Positions 10,535 to 22,952 are shown, counted from the stretch's first letter. The stretch: DNA of 64,000 nt from Haemonchus contortus (GCA_000469685.2 LS997564.1:22292960-22356959); one strand, 5' to 3'. Notes: generated from the sequence alone by a model not told the origin. Program-made: numbers and translations.

Positions 10535-13500
10535 TTGGCGGCCGTCCTGGTGTTCGCTTGACGTCCCGAGGGATCCAGTCAGTAACCGCCTTGGTCCAAC
10601 GATCATCACTACGGTACTCGCCGTAAGAACTCAAAAATTCACGAAAATACCGCGAATTCGCGTCTTTTTCGTCTTTTCTTTATAAATCGTTTCAAAATAA
10701 AGTAATCGAGGAGAAAAAATACAGCTGAACTCAGCACATCGAGCTCTACAAGCTGATACCCTAAAGTGTCGAAAATGTTTTATTTGGATTGCCCCATGCA
10801 CTTGAGCTCCATATGAAAAGTGATTGCATGCACATGGAGTGCACGCTCCAGTGCTTGTAGGGGCTCATTGGTCCCTGAAGATGGTCTGCTCAGAATTTGC
10901 TTTGGATAGCGTCACGTACTCGACTTTACTCAGTACAATATGAAAATGATTGTTGGTTTTGTTTAGTCTCCACCGTTCCATTTTTTGTTTGAAGGCTGTA
11001 AATAACTGCATCTATAACCTTTGCACTCAACACTCCTTTTTACAGGTTCCATTGAGAATATGTCATCGATTTACGGCAAAATAACGAAGTCGATTTTTTT
11101 GGCATTCTCCCATTTCTGGGGGACTTTTTCTCCGGAACCTGAAGATGCGGCAGCGAGACAATCCACTATGGTAGACTAATCTATGTGTTCTTTGAGGCTG
11201 TTATGGTACACCTTATCAAAGATCAACAGTTCTCTGCTGGTATGGCTCCAAACTTTGAACTTCGTCAAGCCCAAATCATAAAACGGCGTTTTTTCCCTTT
11301 CCGCTGGGGGGAGAACAATAATTAGATAGCACTTCATACGGAGAATCTGACAGTATACAATTTAATTGCACAAATTCAAGCGGCAAGGGGAAAAAGCATA
11401 ATTTCGTGATTTGGGCTTGACGAAGTTCGAAGTTTGGGGCCATACTAAGGCAGAAATTTTGAGTTGTGATAGGGTGTGCCATTACAGACTTGCAGACAAT
11501 AAAGAGATGTCTACGACAGTGGGGTGCCTCAACACCATCTCCTCATATTCCGTAGAAAAATTCCTCCAGAAATGGGAAAATGCCAAAAAATCGACTTCGT
11601 TATTTTGCCGTAAATCGATGTCATATTCTCAATGGAACCTGCAAAGAAAAGTGTTGAGTGCAGAGGGCGTAGATGCACTTATCTACAGCCTCCAAAACAA
11701 AAAAAAGGAACGATGGAGACTAAACAAAGCCAACAATCAGTTTCATATTGTACTGAGTAAAGTCGAGTACGTGACGCAATCCAAAGCGAATTCTGAACAG
11801 ATCTTCTTTTCAGGTTTTCAGGGACCAGTGAGCCCCTAGAAGCACTGAAGCGTGTGCACCCTATGTGCACTCTGCACCCCCATGCAATCACTTTTCAGAT
11901 GGAGCTCAAGTGCATGGCGCAATCCAAAATAAAACATTTCCAACACTTCAGGGTATCAGCTTGCAGAGCTCGATGTGCTGAGTTCAACGGTATTTTTTTC
12001 TCCTCGATTAATTAATTTTGAAGAGATTTATAAAGAGAAGACGAAAAAGACGCGAATTCGCGGTATTCTCGTCAATTTTTGAGTTCTTACGGCGAATACT
12101 GTATATCGCATAACGTGTCCGGCTCTCCCTATCTTCATTTTCTTAGCATAATCAACGGCATCTCTGATCTTCGTTCGTTGACGGCGCTCGGAACTTCGGA
12201 TTCCTTTTTACACTTGCGTATATAAGGAGATTCCAAGCACAGCTCACTCCAAAGCGCGTTGAGTAACGCTAACAGAATGGTCATGCTGCTTTCGTAGAGT
12301 CGAAGTCTCCGAAACGTACGTCAAAGCCGAAAGGACAGCAGTGTCGAAAAGGTAAGCGCGGAGCCGGATGTTCTTTGTCGCTGTTGTTGTTCGCTACTCC
12401 CTCGATATTCTTAAATGCTTCTCACACAGTGCGTTTCCCTCTGCTCAGCTCCGGAGCTAGGTCCATCATGTTGACTATCCGACCTAGATAGACGTAGGTG
12501 AAGCATTCAGAAATATTCTTTCCGTTGAGCACGAGCACTGTCTTCGTTAAGTTCAGACTCGAGTCGATTTCTCCACGAGCACTGTCAAACTCGGCCATCA
12601 TTCGTTCCGCCTGCTTGATGTTCGGTGTTATAAGCACGATGTCGTCTGCAAAGCGGGGCTGATGTAAAATGTAAATAGCGGCCGTCAGCATTCGCTCCCA
12701 AGTCTTTCCACTCCAAAAGACACATGATGTTCTTGAAAGTGGCACTGAAAAGTTTGGGCGAGATCGTATCTTCCTACCGCTTCTGTCTCGACGGTATCAA
12801 AGGCTTTCTTCAAATTGGTGAACATAAGACATAACGGCATTTTGTGCTCTTGCGATACTTCAGTGAGTCTTGACCTTTGCTCGCATGGTTGCCCTTCATC
12901 TAATATTCTGGAAATCCTGTTCAGGATGACGCGTGAAAGCTTGTAGTTTACAGCAAGCACGCAGATTGTGTGACAATTGCCAATATCGTAGAAAGCTCCT
13001 TTTTCGTATAGCAGCACACTCTTGCTAGTTTTACACAACGTAGGCAATGTGCATTCGGACAGGTACCGCGTTAAGAGCCTAGTCAAAATCTGACGATCAT
13101 TGGTGGGAGACTCTTTAGATGTTCTGGTTTGATCCTATCGGAACCGAACCCCGTAGCATTCTTCATCGACGTGATGGCATGTCGAATTTCGGAAGGGAGA
13201 ACCGAAGAAGCAACATATTAGTCTTGCCTGAGATGGTGGGTCTCTTGAAGTGCTCGCTTCTCGAAGTTCGCACTTCTCTGTTTGGAAGCCCTTCTCCCTT
13301 TCAAATCTTCCTTCATCGCTTCTCTGCATAGCTTCGCTAGTTCAGACGCTTGTTGATGATTGCCTGCAGCTCGCGCGGCTCCACGATAGCGTATCGGCTC
13401 GAGAGTCTTCGAAGAAAGTCGTTTGTTGACTACTTGTAGACTCTCTGCTTACTTAGCACTATCGTGACGATATTTGACGAGCCGGTTGTATTCTAAATCG

Positions 13501-13960
13501 ATGTTGTCGATAAATCTTCCATTCACTCGCTAGGGAAGCGAAAAGACCTCAGTTGATGGGGGTCTTGGGCCTTCGTATCCTATACCTTATTGCCCTCTCC
13601 CTCCACGGATTGAGTAACAAGTTCTGGCGCAAAGGAGACAATCATCCGATCCCGTGTAGAAATTCGGAACAACAGTGCCATCAGTCAGGCAAAACCTCCG
13701 ATTAGAGATGATGTGGTCCATTTCGTTATGGAACTGTCTACCAGGTGACTCTCATGTCCATGGCGATCGAGAGGGCTCCTGGAACCGCGAGTTACTAGGA
13801 TAGTGCCGGTCGAGGTGATAAACTCCGACAGCCTCTCACCCTTTTCGTTCCACTCCTTTCTATGAGCCCGATGTGGAGCTCTTAACCGTTCTTCTGGGGC
13901 AATCTTGGTGTTGGAATCACCGACGATGACCTTCAAGAAAGTATGGTCTTCTCTCTAGAG
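10535..13960 (-). mobile_element. RTE-type non-LTR retrotransposon, split by a fold-back element
   Basis: Read on the minus strand from 13960 down. Remnants of an endonuclease (13685-13936, with 'GDSNTKI') are followed by reverse transcriptase blocks ('LTRYLSEC', 'DEGQPCEQ', 'KMPLCLMFTNLKKAFDTVETEAV' at 12700-13086). The polymerase box 'FADDIVLITPN' and 'FTYVYLGR' lie at 12422-12745, then a C-terminal region. That region is interrupted at 12103/10610 by the fold-back element and resumes at 10609 ('[11 protein letters not shown]' near 10545-10580). Frames are broken many times and the spacer between the last block and the polymerase box is deleted, so it is inactive. Two related LINE ends occur at 15.4-16.0 and 25.0-26.0 kb. 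Confidence 0.8.
10612..12101. mobile_element. 1.49-kb fold-back (self-complementary) transposon
   Basis: Almost the entire element is an inverted repeat. The left arm, 10612 to about 11310, pairs with the right arm, about 11385 to 12101, leaving a loop of only about 75 bases. The ends read CGGTACTCGCCGTAAGAACT and CAGTATTCGCCGTAAGAACT and are flanked by TA on both sides, as in Tc1/mariner elements. Removing the element and one TA restores the LINE sequence exactly ('cactatatcgc', compare the LINE at 15.8 kb). A 142-residue frame (11411-11839) lies in the right arm, has no recognisable motif and has no clear counterpart in the left arm, so I do not call it a gene. Confidence 0.85.
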
Positions 13961-14309
13961 CCTCTTCAGATCCATATGAGACGCTTTAAAGTACAGGTCG
14001 TCATCTTAGTCCTTCTCCTTTTGTGCAGCTTGTTTTAGCCCCGAGATTTTAGCGGCCTCTCCCGAGCGGTCCTACCCAACGCTGCCATATTGAGAGCTCC
14101 CTCAGGTTCAGGGGCATGAGGCCCTTTCATATTACTGCCTTTAGCGACTAGGTGCACAACGTAGCTCACTAGGCTCTAACGTGGAGGCTGGATTGACTTT
14201 GAGTGCTAGCCACGCACGCGGTTCCGGAGTGGAAGAGGGGCTTCGTTATTGGAGGCGGCCTCTAATCGCCTGCCAGTCACTCGAATTCAAGCTTTTAGCT
14301 GAGTCGATG
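13961..14309. other. No recognisable gene
   Basis: GC-rich flank of the LINE. It may hold further degraded LINE 5' sequence, but I cannot place it. Confidence 0.35.
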
Positions 14310-14570
14310 GGCAAAATACCAACCGCACCCGCAGACTTTCCGCACACGTGTGCGTGGATACAACTGTGGAAAACAAAAGGTATATCGACCAGCACAACAG
14401 AATCTAGGAGAACACCCCTGAATCCACCTGCGTCTCTGGACAAGTACTGGCGGCTTTTGGTCAGCGATTTACTCCCCTATCCGCTGCCTGGGGCGTCCTA
14501 CGTAGCCTCGTCACAATCGGCTGGGATCCTTCAGTGAGGGTGAATCTTCAGTGAAAGAGATCCGTAGGAA
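14310..14570. repeat. Dispersed repeat family S, copy 1
   Basis: Aligns in the same orientation with 31075-31350. Shared landmarks in order are 'cacccgcac', 'ggtata', 'aatccacctg', 'ggtcagcgattta.t.ctctatcc', 'tccttcagtgagg.tgaatct' and 'gagatc'. The 118-residue frame across it (14181-14537) is not maintained in the other copy. Confidence 0.6.
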
Positions 14571-15399
14571 ACTAGAATATCGGAGAAAAATAGAGTCAGG
14601 GAAATATGAATTTAAGTAATGATGTTATATGCAGTACTTCTATGTGCTCTTCATTTCGCAAATGAACTTAAAATTTTGAACAGGCTTACTTTGTTCTAAA
14701 TTTCTGTTACCTCGACTCCTATTCGTTAAACTACAGATTTCTTATGTAAGAGGAGAAGTTACTGTGTCAAAAATTGAACTCACTCTTTGCATCGCCCCTA
14801 CTGAGGACACTGTACGAGTACGGCGATTCCGCTGGAAAAACACTGCTGAGTAGCCGGAATCGACTAAAAATTTCTTAGAACTCACAAATATTGCGCGAGA
14901 ACACGATAGCGTTTGGCATCGTGCCATTTTCTATCTGCCGTTGCAGTTCGAAGAAGTTGGTAAAGAACAACAGCATGACCCTGTGATGAAAAGTTGAATA
15001 GCAAAAATTTTCTGCGTTGTTCAAATCCGCTCTAGGATGTGCCCAAGCATCGTTCTCTTGATTGGAATTTACAGGCACTATTCAGTTTGGTACTGGCCGA
15101 TGTGAACGTAGAATAGTTTTTGCTCTCATAAACGAGTTTTATACCGAATTACTAGCCTAGAGGGATGAAGGGCTTGTACGATCCATGATTGGGGCTCCGG
15201 CCAGTGGGTGTTATAGTGCGTCCTTGAAGACTACTCCATCTCCGTCAATATTAACACTCTATATGTCTATATATATTCGGCAGTTAACCAGCTCGCCAAG
15301 AAATCAGCTCGCCTCCGACAAAATGAAAACGGTAGATATCAAGCTCATTTGTTCATCTATTAGTCTATCACTGTTCCGTTTAGCGTAATGTTACGCTAA
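14571..15399. other. No recognisable gene
   Basis: AT-rich sequence. A short 10-bp hairpin ('tttagcgtaa' with a 2-base loop) lies at about 15378-15400. Nothing else is supported. Confidence 0.45.
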
Positions 15400-15419
15400 A
15401 TGATAGGAATATCTCCGAG

Positions 15420-16033
15420 TGCTCTAGCTATGTGTATCCAGGTCGGGAAGTCAATATGATGAACGACCTAGCTCGAGAGCTGTGCAGAAGGAAATGCGCC
15501 GCGTGATGAGCATTCGAGAATCGCGAGGGAACATCCTACTCCGCGCTCACTTTTTCGACACTGCTGTCCTTTCTGCTTTGACGTACGCCTCGAAAATTTA
15601 GACTCTACGAAAGCAGGATGAGCATGCTGTCAGCATTACTCAACGCGCTTTGGGAAGGACGAGGCCAGGAATTCCCCTATACATGCAAGTGCAGAAGGGA
15701 ATCCGGAGTTCCGAGCTCCGTTAACAATCGAAGATCGAGGAAGCCGCAAAGAAATTGAAGATCATGTGGGCCAGTCACGTTATGCGATATAGTGATGACC
15801 CTTGGACCAGGGCGGTTACTGACTTGATCCTTCGGGACATCAAACGAACTCCAGGACGGCCACCAACGAGATGGCCAGACTTCTTCACGAAAGCTCTGAA
15901 CGAAAGGAATGTTGAATCCCGTGTCCCTGAAGCGAGGACGATTCACCGGAGCACTCTTGTTCGTGACAGGTACGAATGGAGACGTTACGGGCGCTCGCTC
16001 GAGGAACTGGACGATCAACGGGACGACAGGTGA
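15420..16033 (+). mobile_element. RTE-type LINE, 3' end fragment
   Basis: The C-terminal coding region of the same LINE family as at 10.5-14 kb, here on the plus strand. The last 92 codons (15755-16030) are open: 'WASHVMRY', '[20 protein letters not shown]', 'DDQRDDR' then stop. Upstream (15420-15750) the frame is broken but recognisable ('SALTYASKI'). The fragment is truncated 5', as is usual for LINE insertions. Confidence 0.8.
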
Positions 16034-16916
16034 TGTAGGTGGTACCTCCCATTTCAATGCACATCCTGTCCATTGTGAGCGGAGTTTCCGTATGTGAGGG
16101 CATGCCCAACACGCATAAGACCTTGCTCACTTCTTTTGTTTTTTTTGAGCAGGCTCTGTTTGAGCTGAATTATGAATTTATGAAGCACCTCTCACTTCGA
16201 GAAAGCTACGGTCATAGCATGTGTGTCTTCTTCGTCTGATTCGTTGACCCATTTCCTACCTTGTTCCATTTGAAGTCTGGGTTTTTTGGAACCCTGATTA
16301 CCCTGGTAAAAGGGATGTACAGTAGGTTTAAAGGCACAGGTCAGGACAATTTTGGGGGTATCCGGTATTTCAGAGATAGTGGTAGATAAGGCCTACACTA
16401 AGACAATGGTAAAGCCTAAAACGCTAAAAACAACAAGAAAAAGGAAAACAAACGGCCGAAAAGAAAGAGGAAGGAGTGGTAAGACGAGTTTCATAATGGG
16501 GAAACGGTGGTTAAGTGAAATTTCGCGGAAGTAGGGGAATGCGACGCCATGTGTGCAATGGCACACAAAACACCCAAACAGCTGATTTAGACTACATACT
16601 TGAATCTATTTATTCCCCTACTGATATTTAGCTGAGCTTTTATGATTATTCAGTTGTTCTGCACAGAAAGGTGAGTAAATTCCCTTATATTGATCAGCTT
16701 ACGATTAAATGTACCTAAGTTTTCATATAGTACGTTGTTTTATAAAATGCATGCTAGGATTTCAATTTTTTTTATTTGCAACGCATTTTCTTCATTTGGG
16801 GTCATTTATGTGTTCTTGTACAATGTCAAGAACACTCTTTGACTTTCATTTGAAGATTTATGCTCAGTTGAAGCCTAGCATTATCATAGGAACCCCCTCT
16901 TTCATGCTGCGGTGGT
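16034..16916. other. Unassigned, with a scrap of the 16.9/18.7 kb repeat
   Basis: 'tttaaaggcacaggtcagg' at 16328-16346 matches the inner edge of the inverted repeat pair described next. A lysine/arginine-rich 60-residue frame (16352-16534) is low-complexity, and I do not call it a gene. Confidence 0.4.
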
Positions 16917-17193
16917 TGCGGTCGACCAGCTGACCATTCCTGGCAATTTGCCAATCAGCGTATCGATTTTCCACCAACTTCGCTCCAATGCGAAAGCGGT
17001 GAAAGAAAATTCGAACGCGTAGTCAGCCTAGCGAGGGGCGGAGCCCTGACGTCCCCCAATGTTCCTGCCCTAATTGTACCCTATTCTAACGAATTTCGAC
17101 CTCATTCCTGCACAAATGTTATCAGAGGGGGCTTCGAATTCAAACTATATGCAAATCTCCGGAACCACCTTTTCCTGACCTGTGCCTTTAAGG
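16917..17193 (-). repeat. ~275-bp inverted repeat, left copy
   Basis: Reverse complement of 18737-19014. Outer edge 'gcggtcgaccagctga.cattcctggcaatttgcc'; inner edge '...tgcctttaa'. The two copies differ at scattered positions and enclose 1.5 kb. They could be the long ends of one transposon or two separate insertions. Confidence 0.75.
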
Positions 17194-18736
17194 CGGTCAT
17201 ACGCACGCTTAACGGCTTACTGAAAGCAATAAGAATCATAAGCATCATGAGGGTCAACTTCCCCTACCGTGGTGAGGAAGCTTGTGATCTTACTGGACTC
17301 ACTTATCAACGATGTCTTTGGACGGTATGCAACCAGACCCTATTCATCTGAATATGAGAGAGCAATGCGTGCGATGCCATGGAATTTGTGGTATCTGCCC
17401 AAATGAGGACATTCCTCTTCTCAAATTTTGTGGTCAAAAATGAACCGTTTCATCTGAGAAGGGAAGTGGAGGGTCAGCCTGCATTTCAACTTTGTAAGAG
17501 GAAGGAGGGAGGGCCAGGGTCGACCTAAGCAACGGCCATAACAACCAAATCAGCCAAAATAGAATCATGGGGCTATAGAACCTAGTACTGCCACTTAGGC
17601 AGGAAATAAACAAGAAAGTGCTAATGTATTATCATACTGTTCTTTCTTTGAATATTTCTGCCCAGACGTGGGGCTTTTCACATTAATTTCCATTGATAAG
17701 GTGTTCTATAATAGGAATCGGTTCCAGAGCTAGATAATTCAAGGTCGTCGTAGGAAGTTTGTCGAGACAGTGCTGATCTAACCCCACACGGTGCAATTAC
17801 AACACATGCGAATCGGGAATAATTCCTGAGTCAATAGGCTGACTGAACAGGTTGTCCGCAGTCCCGATAAAATTCGTCTAGCTCCCACACATTATTCATT
17901 ACACAGTTCAAATACGCAATCAAATCTGCTACAGATATAAGGAGAAGTCGAATGCTTCGGCACATACCCGAAGTGAGATATATTGCTGAATGGTTTGTGT
18001 AAAATTCTTAAACACTAAAGCAAGAGATTTCGGAATTTGCTTACGTGTGGTTTGCGTTTTGATCGCAATTAGGATTTGTAAACAAAATTCTGAAAGAACA
18101 AGTCTGGAGAGTGAAAATGTGATGAAATGGCTTCGGAACAACAGTTTTGTTGCCGTACATCAGATTCGAGGGTATGAACCTGAAGAAACCAACAAATGAT
18201 TAGATGTTAGGAAAATTCTCACCATTAGCAACACCCGATGGAAATGGCAAACTTTTATATTGTTAACGACACAATAAAACCTTCAGAAGTGAGGCGCCGA
18301 AGCAGATTCGAATCTGCATTACAGATTCTACGATAGGTTACTCTACTCGTTCTGAGGAGAAGTTGTAAGCGTGGGGCTCCACTCCCTAGTACCTTGTTTC
18401 AAGGAGAAGCTTGAAAAATAGAACGCAGTTCACCAAATCGACAACCACTCAAAAGAAAACGTGACATAGTACATCTTTCAAGGGAGGTGTACTAGGTCAC
18501 AGTGGTCCTTTGAGATGAAATGTGTTAAAGAACCCATCTCCCCCTGTGGGGTAATGGAGTGTCAGTATAAGTCCGCGAACATCCATCTCAATACTTAGTT
18601 AGGGACCGTTACATCACTGCTTGAATGAAGTAACAGATGAAAGCAAAAAAGAGAGCCGAAGTCAATGGATGCCCGGCCAAGCCAGCTGAAGAGACTCCGC
18701 TCCGCGACGGAAGTCTTGCTGCCTTCTTATCATTGC
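17194..18736. other. Interior between the inverted copies; no gene recognised
   Basis: Only short frames. An imperfect hairpin lies at 18461-18500 ('gtgacatagtacatc' against 'ggtgtactaggtcac'). A small tRNA T-arm-like palindrome lies at 18312-18327 but is not part of a foldable tRNA. Confidence 0.45.
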
Positions 18737-19014
18737 AGGTGGTTAAAGGCACTGTTCACGAAAAAATGGTTTCGGAGATTTGCACATGGTTTGAATTCGA
18801 AGCCCCCTCTGATACCATTTGTGCAGGAATTAGGTCGGAAAACGGCTGGATAGGGCACGATAAGGGCAGGAACTTTGGGGGACGGGATGCCTCCGCCCCT
18901 TGCTAGGTTGACTACTTGTTCCAATTGTCCTTCACCACATTCGCACTGGAGCGAAGTTGGCGAAAAATCGATACGCAGGTTGGCAAATTGCCAGGAATGA
19001 TCAGCTGGTCGATC
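18737..19014 (+). repeat. ~275-bp inverted repeat, right copy
   Basis: Pairs with 16917-17193. The 89-residue frame at 18637-18906 runs through this copy and is not kept in the other, so it is taken as non-coding. Confidence 0.75.
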
Positions 19015-20980
19015 GCCTCGCACAGGGGCTAGTATTCGGCTGTTATTTCTATTATTCGCGTATCGTTTGTTTTTTTTGTTATTAATTTTTTACGGTATAA
19101 TTCTTTAACTATTCTCGTAAGTTTATTGAAGATTTTAACGTATTTTGTGTAGATTATTGCATGCAAACGTTTTTTTTTATTTCAGAAACTCCGTTAATTT
19201 CGATGTGATGTCTGTATTGCGGACATAGCGTCGCGTTCGTGCATTCTCGCTCGAACACTCCCTAACCGTCGTTTTTTCAATGTGAAATACGTCCAACCCC
19301 CCTTTCCAGCTCTTTTTTTGACCCTTTGTAATTATTTTTGTTCATCGTTTTTTGCGCTTGTTTCGTTGTTACCGCTTTATTCTAGAGTAGTCCTATCAAT
19401 TCCCGTCAAAAAAGGGCACCCTAACTTTTTTGTAAACACTGCCTTTAATGAAACTCTGAGACCGACCGGCAAAAAACGTTTGCAATTGAAAACGGCTGAT
19501 GAATGGTCTCAGAAAGCAAGATCCACTCTGTCTATACCCCATTTACTATTTTCAATGTAGCCTTAACTGTTTAGTATTTCTCATGCACTAAGACAAGATG
19601 GTGGTTTGAGGAGAAGGGGGTATAGGTTTTGGCAGCTACTGATCAAAATCATCACTATGCAAGGAAACAAATATTATATCTCAGTTCTTGCCCCTGGATT
19701 AATTCACTACGAAACGGGGTTGTGACGCGAGAGGGATCGCACTTCTAACTCCACAACCATTTGCCTATCCTACAGCCGATAATTAAGAAACCTTGTTCAT
19801 CGATTCGCATCTTTGATGATCGTGACGGCTTCCACCAGTGACGTTATGATCAGCCAACAACATTAGTAAGCACTATCGGAGGCTTCGATTGGGTAATTGA
19901 GTTGGCATATTATATCAGGTTGAGTAAAAAATTTCGATCGATTTTTCATCTTTTTTCCGAAAACTCTTGTTCCCAATGAAAAAGGATTCCGATCAGTAAT
20001 ATAGTCTCCATCGTGGTTCACAACATATGTATGTCCAACGATTTTGAGGCTTTCCGATTCCCGAAGTTCAGAACTCCGTCGCGGCCACGATTTGGAAAAG
20101 CTGGAAATCTCAGTTTTGAGCTCCGAGCGATTTTCAAATTTTCTATCGCGGAGGTGATGTTTAGAGCAGGGAAACAGTTGGTAACCGAACGGAGCAAGAA
20201 CTGGCGAATAAGGAAGATAGGGCAGCTTTTCTCATCAAATTTCGGTAATCTTCTGACGAGACAGTTTCGCAACAGTGGACGGGCGCGGTCATGAAAAAGA
20301 CGAACATTTTCCCGCTGCGGACGCTTCTTCCGAATATGGTCGGCCAAACTCCGTAGTTGAAAAGCGTAAATCCCGACGTTACGGTGTAATCCTCAGAAAA
20401 TTGATGGAGTGATATTTAGAGTGAAGCATCGAGTGAAGCATCAGCAGCACCTAACAATCCGACCAACAACATACAACACCATCCTCAGATGAAGTCCACT
20501 TTTCTGCTGTCTTGAAGGTGTTTCGTCCCGAGGCACTCAGGGCTTGAGATAATGAACAATGAATATTTTTAGTGCACTACAGATATCTGCAATGGCCGCT
20601 GATGAAATACGCTCTTACAGAAATTCGGGTGAAAATGTAGTGGGGTGGAGGCACCCATCCGAAAGTTAGTAAATCAAGAAATGAACTCAGCCTAACGTGT
20701 TATGCCCTGTTATATTAGCACTGTATCAGAATCGGAGGGGAGGTTGGGCAAGGACCATCTGTGCTCTTTCCGCTGTTTTAGCCAAGGAAATGTAGTTTTT
20801 CAACTAAACCTAAATAGGATAGGAGCACCTGGGTGGGTGGAATGATTACCTCGTGCGAAAAGGAAGAAATAAAAGAAAGAAAACTTGCCCACAGCGGTGC
20901 TCCTTCCCTCCTTAAGCTTAGTGTGCTACGCCCCAAAATAAATTGCCACTATGTCTTCCCTTTATCTTCGATAAAGTTAG
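19015..20980. other. No recognisable gene
   Basis: Two frames of 93 and 109 residues overlap on opposite strands at 20013-20347 in a purine/pyrimidine-biased stretch. Neither has recognisable motifs or splice boundaries. Confidence 0.4.
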
Positions 20981-21019
20981 CAATGCTATACGGCGGAGCA
21001 TTTTCAAAGCTGGTCTGCA

Positions 21020-21480
21020 AGATATGTACAATTATTGAATATTCCTAATAACAACGTTAAGCAGCTATTAGTACGGAACAGGCTCTACGACGAGCAGCGC
21101 ATAACGAAAGACTGCAGCATATGTCCTTACGAAAAAACGGGTGATTGCGCACTGTTAGGCGTGATCTACCAAATGGAATGCCGGACATGTGGGTCAACAT
21201 GCATCGGAGAAACGGGAAGACAACTAGCTATACGGATAAAAGAGCATCTAGATAGTATGAGGCATGGCAGCCTGATGACAGCGCTTGGTAGGCACAAAAT
21301 TGAGGAGCACAGCGGCCACTACTTCGAAGTAAAGTGCACGATATTAGCGTAGGAGATGGAGATTTCAGCTAGAAAAGCAGCAGAGGCGTTCTGGATCATT
21401 CGAAGAAATCCTAAAATGAACGGTAGAGATGAGTGCCCGTCTATAATCAACGATCTTTTGCCTTATATACCGCACTGCGG
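21020..21480 (+). mobile_element. Penelope-like element, GIY-YIG endonuclease fragment
   Basis: The frame beginning near 21035 reads 'KQLLVRNRLYDEQ', a CxxC-type cysteine cluster ('CSICPYEKTGDC'), then 'GVIYQMECRTCGSTCIGETGRQL', the GIY-YIG signature of Penelope-like retroelement endonucleases, and 'RIKEHLDS'. A TAG at about 21350 interrupts it, and the frame continues with 'ARKAAEAFWIIRRNPKMN' and 'LLPYI' near the usual C-terminus. The reverse transcriptase part is absent upstream. A related fragment lies at 63.66-63.98 kb on the other strand. Confidence 0.8.
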
Positions 21481-21487
21481 CTGTGAC

Positions 21488-22952
21488 TCACCAGGGAAGG
21501 ATCCCAAGTCGAAGTGGCCATTTGAAATGAGACCTACACTGCTGGACGTGTTTTTGGATGCTGAGTTCAAATCTGCTTTCCAAATTTGCCGACCGTTTCT
21601 GTCAACGGAATATGGGGGTGGTTTCAGGGAGCTCAACATAAGAAAACTTAAATTACATGGATCTTTCTTCTCACCGGCGGCTTGGTGTGGTGGTAGGCGT
21701 GACGCTTCATGGGTGGGAGACCAGGGTTTCGGTTTTGTGGAGGACGGAATTTTCGCATTATATAGAATTTTTCCCTTAAGGACTAGAAAATGCTCTCGTT
21801 GTGGTTTTCTCACGTTTTATGACCTTTTCATGCTTTTGCTGATATTTATTCACATAAAGTAATACTTCAGTTTTACTCGCATGCCCCTTCACTCTATATC
21901 CACAGTAGGATAACTTTTGCCACATGAATGACCAAATGTGATACTCTACACGAAATGCTTGCAACAAAGAACTTCTCACAATGGGAGCAAGGGATGAAAA
22001 AGAACTCGGTCACAGCCCATTGCTTCACAGTTGCTAACCCCAAATCAGAGGGAGAACAGAATTGTTTATTATTGAACATTCCCAAATCACCCCCGTGAGA
22101 ATTCAAGTAGCCGGCGCCATACCATGAATAAAAGAGGATTTTCCTAGATCTAACAGAGCAGAAATAAAAGTAGACAAGCGATAGTAAGTGGAAATGGAGT
22201 TTCGTGTGTACACGCAGAAACTGAAATCATGAACCGTTACATTTGAGGTGGTGCGTTTTACCATGCTTCTAAAAGGATGGTCTAGAAAGGCTTCCGTTGG
22301 CTGTATTAGCCTCGTGAAAGCCTCGAGAAGAGTGCCATTCCATTCACCTGCTTTTTTGGAGGTGAGACGCACCGAATAGCTTTCTGGTCTGTGAATGATG
22401 TCCACGAGTCCACTGTCAACAGTGCCGGTGTTGGTGGGTCCGGAGCTGCTACGCGCCATCGCACCCAATCTAGCCCCAACACACACTTAAGCATCATCAT
22501 TGATCGTCATGTGCCTTGTTCTCGCCCGGAGCTCCAAATTTTGCGCACGGAAAAATCTCCTACTCGGTAACAGGTAGGTAGGTAGGAGAATGCATCAGCA
22601 AAGCATCAAAACTTCATAGAACGTGATAAAATCACCATGACTGTAGTTTCTAGTCCTTAGGGGAAAAATTCCATATAATGTTAAAATTCCGTCCTCAACA
22701 AAACCCGAACCCTAGTCTCCCGCACATGAAGCGTCACGCTTACCACCACACCAAGCCGCCGTTGAGAAGAAGAGCGCATCCATGTAATCTAAGTTTTCTT
22801 ATGTTGAGCTCCATGAAACCACCCTCATAACTCCGTTCACAGGAACGCTCGGCAAATTTGGAAAGCAGATTTGAACTCAGCATCCGAAAACACGTCCAGC
22901 AGTGTAGGTCTCATTTCAAATGGCCACTTCGACTTGGGATCCTTCCCTGGTC
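21488..22952. mobile_element. Element with ~300-bp inverted ends
   Basis: 21488-21793 and 22646-22952 are reverse complements of each other over about 300 bp (outer motif 'accagggaaggatccc', inner motif 'aaggactagaaa'), separated by about 850 bp. A third, partial copy of the arm occurs at 52797-52893. The interior has overlapping frames on the minus strand (22103-22500) with no recognised motif. There is no clear target duplication. Confidence 0.7.

Noticed and set aside
11411..11839. 142-residue gene
   Set aside because: Lies in one arm of the fold-back element, has no motif and is not mirrored in the other arm.
18312..18327. tRNA gene (T-arm-like GCAGATTCGAATCTGC)
   Set aside because: No acceptor, D or anticodon stem can be placed at the right distances on either strand.
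18637..18906. 89-residue plus-strand gene
   Set aside because: It is contained largely in a repeat whose inverted partner does not keep the frame.
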